Part shown: one piece after another, positions 1 through 3,696 of the stretch
Layout of the letters: each line of letters begins with the position of its first letter
Numbering within the stretch: the stretch's first letter is position 1
Origin: Candidatus Colwelliibacteriota bacterium
Lineage (GTDB): Bacteria; Patescibacteriota; Minisyncoccia; UBA6257; Colwellbacteraceae
DNA length: 6,176 nucleotides
Assembly: GCA_016178255.1 (NCBI GenBank)
Contig: JACOTQ010000067.1
Location: 1 to 6,176, forward strand
Reading direction: 5' to 3'
Translations under genes and position numbers: made by a program
Notes under the pieces: model-generated
Told to the model about the DNA's origin: nothing
Databases searched by the model: none
The model's input: only the letters and a program-made list of their open reading frames with translations

Positions 1-462
1 ATTTCACTAACGAACAGGACGCTGCCGAATTGGACAAGCAAGGAAGATTGGAAATTTTTCCAAGACGCGCTCTTACGCGTCGACGCTGTTGTCGTTGGCA
101 GGAATACATATCAGTCCGCGGCCAACAAGTTGCGTAAGCGAAATACTTTCGTTCTCTCAAGCCGTCCGAAAACCGTTAGACGCAGGGGATTAGTTACTTT
201 TGTTAATCCCGCCAACGTGAACCTCGCTCAATTTTTTCGGCAGTATAAAACCGTCGCGGTCCTTGGCGGCGGAGCGGTATATCGTTTTATGCTTGAGAAC
301 CATCTCCTCGACGAAATATACGTAACAATTGAGCCGCTAATTTTCGGCCGTGGGAAAGAAATGTTTATAGGTGGCACCCGGACGACGCGGCTGCTCCTGC
401 TTTCGGCGAAGCGTCTTAATCGTATCGGGACTCTCCTGCTTCATTATAAGACTCTCCGCTAA
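1..462 (+). CDS. Dihydrofolate reductase / RibD C-terminal-domain-like reductase, 5' truncated
   Basis: The reading frame is open from base 1 to the TAA at 460-462 (153 residues), so the start lies outside the window. The family reduces dihydrofolate or a pteridine/pyrimidine-type substrate with NADPH in the cytoplasm. Visible family signatures are a W-T-S-K-E-D segment near residue 11, the nucleotide-binding strand DAVVVGRNTY (about 28-37), a VLSSRP strand (about 52-57), the glycine-rich GGGAVYRFML (about 87-96), and LDEIYVTIEPLIFGRGKEMF near residues 101-120. Probably only some 15-25 N-terminal residues are missing, by comparison with usual family length. A TTG at 130 could be read as a start, but conserved sequence continues upstream of it. 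DHFR (folA) and the RibD C-terminal domain share this fold, and I cannot separate them without the N-terminus, so no symbol is given. A strong hairpin follows 38 nt after the stop. Confidence 0.85.
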   Translation: MSLTNRTLPNWTSKEDWKFFQDALLRVDAVVVGRNTYQSAANKLRKRNTFVLSSRPKTVRRRGLVTFVNPANVNLAQFFRQYKTVAVLGGGAVYRFMLENHLLDEIYVTIEPLIFGRGKEMFIGGTRTTRLLLLSAKRLNRIGTLLLHYKTLR

Positions 463-500
463 GCGCCTATGTGTGTGGAGGAGAGGTGAGATAAAGAATT

Positions 501-545
501 AGTGGGGGAGCGCGTGGTAAAAACATTGCCACGCGCTCCCTCGTT
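501..545 (+). terminator. Strong GC-rich hairpin after the reductase gene (terminator-like, no U-tract)
   Basis: GGGAGCGCGTGG at 506-517 is the perfect complement of CCACGCGCTCCC at 529-540, with an 11-nt loop. On + strand RNA the stem continues to 501/545 through G-U wobbles (505/541, 503/543, 502/544) and Watson-Crick pairs, giving 17 bp. On the minus strand those wobbles become mismatches, which favours a + strand role at the 3' end of the reductase mRNA. No T-run follows in either direction, so it may protect an mRNA 3' end rather than terminate on its own. It also abuts the stop of a minus-strand small ORF and could serve both convergent units. Confidence 0.5.
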
Positions 546-631
546 CAGTAGGGGGGCAAGTACGGCGGCGCGACGCACCACCGTAAACGCCCAACCTGTG
601 TCCACTCCTTAAAAAGCTCCTCGTAAGTCAC
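545..631 (-). CDS. Candidate 28-residue small protein with a good Shine-Dalgarno site
   Basis: A GTG at 631-629 opens a 28-codon frame ending in TGA at 547-545. Upstream lies AAGGAG (plus-strand 638-643) with a 6-nt spacer, the best ribosome-binding site I see in the window. The peptide starts MTYEELFKEW, is basic and aromatic in the middle, and ends CVAPPYLPPY. I recognise no family. Its start overlaps the stop of the ORF upstream (GTGA), which would suit translational coupling. Its stop touches the 501-545 hairpin, the layout expected at a gene end. No strong promoter is visible just upstream. The frame is short enough to occur by chance, so the case rests on the binding site and the overlap. 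Confidence 0.35.
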   Translation of the reverse strand: MTYEELFKEWTQVGRLRWCVAPPYLPPY

Positions 632-726
632 GAGAATCTCCTTGGTGAAAGAACCGCGTCTGTGAACCGACCAGGACACACTATCCCGATTAGCACAGCG
701 ATCAGATGATAAAAGGCAATTCTCAT
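628..726 (-). CDS. Candidate 32-residue hydrophobic leader-type peptide, overlapping the next small ORF
   Basis: An ATG at 726-724 opens 32 codons ending in TGA at 630-628, overlapping the GTG of the following small ORF by two bases inside a GTGA. The N-terminus is hydrophobic (MRIAFYHLIAVLIGIVC, residues 1-17), like a single membrane segment or signal peptide; the C-terminal half is polar and arginine-containing. A GTG at 753-751 in the same frame would extend it to 41 residues, but that codon sits at the end of the U-tract of a terminator. No convincing Shine-Dalgarno is present, and the ATG lies inside the long hairpin at 693-739. No family is recognised, and it may be a chance frame. Confidence 0.22.
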   Translation of the reverse strand: MRIAFYHLIAVLIGIVCPGRFTDAVLSPRRFS

Positions 727-739
727 CTCATCGCTGTGC
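693..739. repeat. Long inverted repeat (16 paired positions, one mismatch)
   Basis: GCACAGCGAT at 693-702 pairs with ATCGCTGTGC at 730-739. After a C/C (minus strand G/G) mismatch, AGATGA at 704-709 pairs with TCATCT at 723-728. The loop is 13 nt. No T-run follows on either strand, so it is not a standard intrinsic terminator. On the minus strand it covers the putative ATG at 726-724. The pairing does not discriminate between the strands. Confidence 0.6.
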
Positions 740-753
740 AAATCTTCTTCCAC

Positions 754-787
754 AAAAAACAAAAATTCCTCTTTGAGGAGAGGAATT
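754..787 (-). terminator. Intrinsic terminator on the minus strand
   Basis: Read on the minus strand, AATTCCTCT (787-779) and AGAGGAATT (772-764) form a 9-bp perfect stem with a 6-nt loop. It is followed directly by TTTGTTTTTT (763-754). This is a textbook Rho-independent terminator. On the + strand the hairpin is followed only by GTTTAACG, so the direction is clear. The nearest large gene on this strand is the glycosylase, about 1.9 kb away, with the antiporter on the opposite strand between them. The terminator therefore implies a short minus-strand transcript starting nearby. Confidence 0.7.
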
Positions 788-912
788 GTTTAACGCGTTC
801 TGTCTTTTTTAGGCTTTCTTCAGCTGAATCGCATCAAACCAACTCCTTCCGGCAAAGAAGAAGTAATAGCTAAAGAAAGCAAGGTTTTTCTGGCAGATGG
901 ATTTCATGCTTA
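754..912 (-). ncRNA. Candidate small structured RNA (or short leader-peptide transcript), about 160 nt
   Basis: The segment lies between a sigma70-like minus-strand promoter (predicted start near 911) and an intrinsic terminator. Inside it GCTTTCTTTAGCT (880-868) pairs over all 13 positions with AGCTGAAGAAAGC (825-813). One pair is a G-U wobble on the minus strand, which is a C/A mismatch on the + strand, so the fold favours minus-strand RNA. Nested inside, CTTCTTC (863-857) pairs with GAAGGAG (849-843) around a 7-nt loop, burying a GGAAGGAG motif. I match it to no known RNA family. The alternative is a coding transcript: a 32-codon frame from ATG 907-905 to TAA 811-809 lies inside it, very rich in Phe and Tyr. 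Promoter, fold and terminator agree with each other, but none is proof of expression. Confidence 0.4.
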
Positions 913-917
913 CTCTA

Positions 918-946
918 AAGATAGGCCAACCTCGAAAGTCCGTCAA
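918..946 (-). promoter_or_regulatory. Sigma70-like promoter on the minus strand
   Basis: On the minus strand, TTGACG (946-941; 5 of 6 to TTGACA) is followed after exactly 17 nt by TATCTT (923-918; 4 of 6 to TATAAT). It points away from the antiporter gene and towards the candidate small RNA and its terminator. Predicted transcription start is near 911. Confidence 0.45.
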
Positions 947-1004
947 TGTTGTAAATTTTCACAGGGCACATTTTGCAACCTATGTGCGCGGGGGAAGGAG
1001 AGTG

Positions 1005-1010
1005 TATAAT
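1005..1010 (+). promoter_or_regulatory. TATAAT -10 box just upstream of the antiporter start
   Basis: A perfect TATAAT ends 9 nt before the ATG at 1020, so the transcript would carry only about 2-4 leader nucleotides. No convincing -35 box lies at 16-18 nt. A GGAAGGAG at 993-1000 is too far from the ATG to be a Shine-Dalgarno and lies upstream of the -10. The box supports 1020 rather than 897 as the gene start. Confidence 0.5.
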
Positions 1011-1019
1011 TACAAACAT

Positions 1020-2696
1020 ATGACATTGTTCTTGGAAATTGTTCTTGCTTTAATTTTGGCTTCTTTATGCGGAGCCATCGCTTATCTTTTGAAGCAGCCG
1101 ACCATTGTCGGTTTTATTGTCGCGGGACTTATTATCGGTTCCTTGGGATACTTAGCCACCGATAATATTGAAATTATTAGAAGCCTTGCATCAATCGGGG
1201 TCGCTTTGCTTTTATTTACCGTTGGGCTGGAAATGAATTTTACGGAGATAAAGCACATCGGTCGGCCGGCAATGCTCATAGGCGTTGGCCAGATTGCGGC
1301 GACTTTCGCTATCGGGTTTCTTATTTGTTCCCTATTAGGTTTCAATTACTTAAGTTCGTTTTATGTTTCAATCGCTTTATCTTTTTCTTCCACTATCATC
1401 GTTGTAAAATTACTGTCCGGCAAAAAGGACCTAAGGAGCCTTTACGGAAGAATAGTTTTGGGGGTGCTTTTAGTTCAAGATGTGGTTGCGATATTGATAT
1501 TGATATTTTTATCAGGTTTAGGCGATGGGAATCAGATAGGCTCTAAGTTATTTTTAACTTTCGTTAAAGGCGGAGGATTTATATTTCTAATCTTTTTAGT
1601 TTCCAGATTTCTGCCGAAATTGCTGGATTTTATCGGTAAATCTCAAGAGCTTTTATATCTTTTTAGCATCGCTTGGGCGCTCGGGGTCGCGGCGCTCGCC
1701 TCATCTCCTATAGTCGGACTCTCAATCGAAATTGGTGGATTCCTCGCTGGGCTGGCTCTCGCTGGGTCTTCGGAAAATTTTCAGATTGCCGCCCGGCTTA
1801 GGCCAATCCGCGATTTCTTTATAATACTTTTCTTTGTGGGCTTAGGCACCAGCTTACTTGCGGGACCGGTTTCCATAACCATAAAGCCAGCCATTATTCT
1901 TTCTCTTTTCGTGTTAGTTGGGAATCCTGTCGTTGTTCTCATTATTATGGGGATTTTAGGTTACCGGGCCAGGGTTTCATTTCTCTCGAGCTTAGCCGTT
2001 GCTCAAATTTCAGAGTTCAGTTTTATAATTGTAGCTTTGGGTTACACTCTGGGCCATTTAGAGGCTTCTTATGTTTCGCTTGTGACGTTGGTGGGTATAG
2101 CGACTATTTTTACCTCCTCTTATTTGATAAATTACAGCGACCGTTTGTATAAATTCTTTCGCCCGAGTTTGAGGAGGCTTGAACGCCGGGAACGGCAGCT
2201 TATAGGAAAAAACTTTGAAGCCAAGCTTAATAATCACGTGGTTCTTGTGGGTGTCCACAGAATGGGGCAGACCATAAGTAGGGCCTTGAGCAATAAGGGT
2301 ACTAATTTTGTGGCCGTTGACTTTGACCCGATAGTCGTGAAGCAGTTAAAAGAAATTAGAATGCCGGTTTTTTACGGCGACATAGCCGACGAAGCTATAC
2401 AAGAGTTTGTCGGTTTGGATAGAGCGAAGGTTGTTATTTCAACTGTCCCTGACGTAAGAGACAATTTAGCAATACTTAGCTTTATGCGAGAAAGCAACCT
2501 TAAAGCGAAAGTTATTTTGACCGCGGAGAGTGAGTTTGAAGGGAAAGAACTTTACGAAGCCGGCGCGGATTACGTGCTTCTGCCGCATTTTCTGGGTGGT
2601 AGAGAATTGGTTGAGATAATCAACGAAAGCGGGAATCTTGCCAATCTAAGCAGTCTCAAAGAGAGGGATTTAGGCTTAATGGAAGATGGGCGCTAA
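1020..2696 (+). CDS. KefB/CPA2-type monovalent cation:proton antiporter with C-terminal TrkA-N (RCK) domain
   Basis: This is a 558-residue inner-membrane antiporter predicted to exchange K+ or Na+ for H+. The Na+/H+ exchanger domain spans about residues 3-385 as a series of hydrophobic helices. It shows LLLFTVGLEMNF (about 63-74), an SSTIIVVKLL helix, and Q153-D154 in LVQDVVAIL, the Gln-Asp pair seen in KefB/KefC rather than the Asp-Asp of electrogenic NhaA types. A cytoplasmic TrkA-N Rossmann domain follows at about 405-520, with VDFDP for nucleotide binding. Its nucleotide loop reads GVHRMG (411-416), with His in place of the middle Gly of GxGxxG. I see no TrkA-C domain. The open frame extends back to ATG 897, but homology begins at MTLFLEIV and a TATAAT box sits just upstream, so 1020 is chosen. 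The stop overlaps that of the convergent glycosylase gene. Ion preference cannot be told from sequence. Confidence 0.9.
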   Translation: MTLFLEIVLALILASLCGAIAYLLKQPTIVGFIVAGLIIGSLGYLATDNIEIIRSLASIGVALLLFTVGLEMNFTEIKHIGRPAMLIGVGQIAATFAIGFLICSLLGFNYLSSFYVSIALSFSSTIIVVKLLSGKKDLRSLYGRIVLGVLLVQDVVAILILIFLSGLGDGNQIGSKLFLTFVKGGGFIFLIFLVSRFLPKLLDFIGKSQELLYLFSIAWALGVAALASSPIVGLSIEIGGFLAGLALAGSSENFQIAARLRPIRDFFIILFFVGLGTSLLAGPVSITIKPAIILSLFVLVGNPVVVLIIMGILGYRARVSFLSSLAVAQISEFSFIIVALGYTLGHLEASYVSLVTLVGIATIFTSSYLINYSDRLYKFFRPSLRRLERRERQLIGKNFEAKLNNHVVLVGVHRMGQTISRALSNKGTNFVAVDFDPIVVKQLKEIRMPVFYGDIADEAIQEFVGLDRAKVVISTVPDVRDNLAILSFMRESNLKAKVILTAESEFEGKELYEAGADYVLLPHFLGGRELVEIINESGNLANLSSLKERDLGLMEDGR

Positions 2697-3349
2697 AATA
2701 ATTTCATCTGCTTAGCCGCCTTTTTCTCCACATTAGGTTCGTGAGGGATTATCTTTTCAACTCGCGCTTTTAGGAACTCATCATATTTTTTCACTATCAC
2801 CGGAATTTTGACGAAACTCTTTTTCAAATCATCCATCACTTGAACTTGGCGGAGAGCGGCGGCCGGGTGGTAGAGCGGCAATATTAATTTATCGTTCCAC
2901 CAGAATATTTTCCCTTGGTCTCTGGAGATTTTCGCGGTCGGGAGAAAAAAATTCATGGAAAATCTTCCGAGGGGCGCGATGATTTTGGGATTTAAAATTT
3001 CAATTTGTTTCATAAGGTATTTTTCATAGGCGCTTATTTCCTCCGGTAGCGGATCGCGGTTGTTGGGCGGCCTTCGTTTTACGATATTTGTTATGTAAAC
3101 ATCTTCGCGTTTCCATTTAATGCCTTCTATTAATTTGTTTAGGAGCTGACCGGAGCGTCCCACAAACGGTCTCTTTTCAAGGTCTTCTTGATATCCCGGA
3201 GCTTCACCGATAAAAAGGACATCAGTGTTAATATTACCTTCCCCGAAAACAAGGTTAGCCTCCCTTAGGGGCAGAGAAATGTCCTCTTCAAGCTCTTTCT
3301 TTAATTTTTCCAGAGCTTCAGCTTTTGGGCTATAATTAGTTGATGGCAT
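2693..3349 (-). CDS. Family-4-type uracil-DNA glycosylase lacking all iron-sulfur cysteines
   Basis: This 218-residue protein is predicted to excise uracil from DNA as the first step of base excision repair. The family-4 signatures are in order: LVFGEGN (33-39), GEAPGYQED (48-56), RPFVGRSGQLL (60-70), TNIVKRRPPNNRDP (87-100), and the catalytic-region YHPAAALR (160-167). Canonical members carry four cysteines binding a 4Fe-4S cluster. Here the whole protein has no cysteine; the usual K-C-R-P-P is KRRPP, and the N-terminal C-x2-C site reads EDISLPL. The fold core is otherwise intact. The C-terminus is a lysine-rich tail ending KQMKLF, resembling the sliding-clamp-binding motif QLxLF. The start ATG 3349-3347 has no Shine-Dalgarno and overlaps the divergent gene by 7 nt; the TAG stop overlaps the antiporter TAA. 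Fold assignment is firm; retained activity is inference. Confidence 0.9.
   Translation of the reverse strand: MPSTNYSPKAEALEKLKKELEEDISLPLREANLVFGEGNINTDVLFIGEAPGYQEDLEKRPFVGRSGQLLNKLIEGIKWKREDVYITNIVKRRPPNNRDPLPEEISAYEKYLMKQIEILNPKIIAPLGRFSMNFFLPTAKISRDQGKIFWWNDKLILPLYHPAAALRQVQVMDDLKKSFVKIPVIVKKYDEFLKARVEKIIPHEPNVEKKAAKQMKLF
3331..3336 (+). promoter_or_regulatory. TATAAT -10 box giving a probably leaderless transcript
   Basis: A perfect TATAAT lies 6 nt before the ATG at 3343, so initiation 7 nt downstream would fall on the A of the start codon. It sits inside the first codons of the divergent glycosylase gene (Asn5-Tyr6). No good -35 is seen. The absence of any Shine-Dalgarno before 3343 fits leaderless translation. 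Confidence 0.5.
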
Positions 3350-3696
3350 CAGTTTTGATTTATCTTACCACAAGGTTCGTTTCCGGTTTCCTGGAATCTG
3401 TGGAACATTGGTATTCCGGCGGTTTCAAATTCTGGATTCATAGAACAATTCTTGCCCTTGAATGGCTGGATAGGATATTCGCTCTCCGGGTTAATGTTAA
3501 GCATCTCTTCGAGCCCCTTTACCAAGATAAATCTTTTATTGGGTATGTTTTAGGGTTCGTGTTCAGGAGTTTTCGCGTAGGAATCGCCGCAGTTGTTTAC
3601 TTAGCTGTCCTTGCGCTTTCCTTAGCGTTGTACTTGCTTTGGATTTTCATACCCCCATATCTGATTTACAAATTCTTAAAACCTTATGCCCAGTAA
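3343..3696 (+). CDS. Small membrane protein of unknown function, coupled to the ClpC-like gene
   Basis: A protein of 117 residues that I cannot assign to a named family. The N-terminal half (1-50) is amphipathic and aromatic-rich. A central motif HLFEPLYQD (54-62) looks like a conserved core. Residues about 80-113 form one long hydrophobic stretch, long enough for one long or two short membrane spans, broken by a Pro-Pro pair (IFIPPYLIYKF), with a short basic tail. There is no cleavable signal peptide of the usual kind. ATG 3343 is preferred to the TTG directly before it (3340) because of the TATAAT spacing. The stop lies 11 nt inside the following ClpC-like gene, in another frame, so the two are almost certainly co-transcribed and translationally coupled. 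A partner or membrane anchor for that ATPase is the simplest guess. Convergence of length, frame and context makes it a real gene. Confidence 0.8.
   Translation: MASVLIYLTTRFVSGFLESVEHWYSGGFKFWIHRTILALEWLDRIFALRVNVKHLFEPLYQDKSFIGYVLGFVFRSFRVGIAAVVYLAVLALSLALYLLWIFIPPYLIYKFLKPYAQ

Noticed and set aside
130..462. Reductase starting at TTG 130
   Set aside because: Conserved family sequence (DAVVVGRNTY and upstream) is in frame before 130, so the gene enters from outside the window.
792..799. Perfect 8-bp palindrome AACGCGTT as an operator
   Set aside because: It is a single short site with no second copy nearby and no promoter beside it in a sensible position; chance is sufficient.
706..873. 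Plus-strand frame of 55 codons (ATG 706 to TAA 873)
   Set aside because: It crosses the minus-strand terminator and both arms of two stems, has no Shine-Dalgarno, is basic and low in complexity, and resembles no family.
897..1019. N-terminal 41-codon extension of the antiporter from ATG 897
   Set aside because: Antiporter homology starts at the ATG at 1020, a TATAAT box lies at 1005-1010 inside the extension, and the extension overlaps the minus-strand promoter. It has no ribosome-binding site.
463..1019. tmRNA, SRP RNA, 6S RNA or tRNA in the gene-free stretch
   Set aside because: No T-arm, CCA end, SRP Alu/GNAR tetraloop motif or long 6S-type rod with a central bubble could be found on either strand.
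1082..2258. Open frames in the antiporter region: 1082-1345 (-), 1325-1546 (+) and 2058-2258 (-)
   Set aside because: They are shadows of a clear membrane-protein gene, with no family signature or translation signal.
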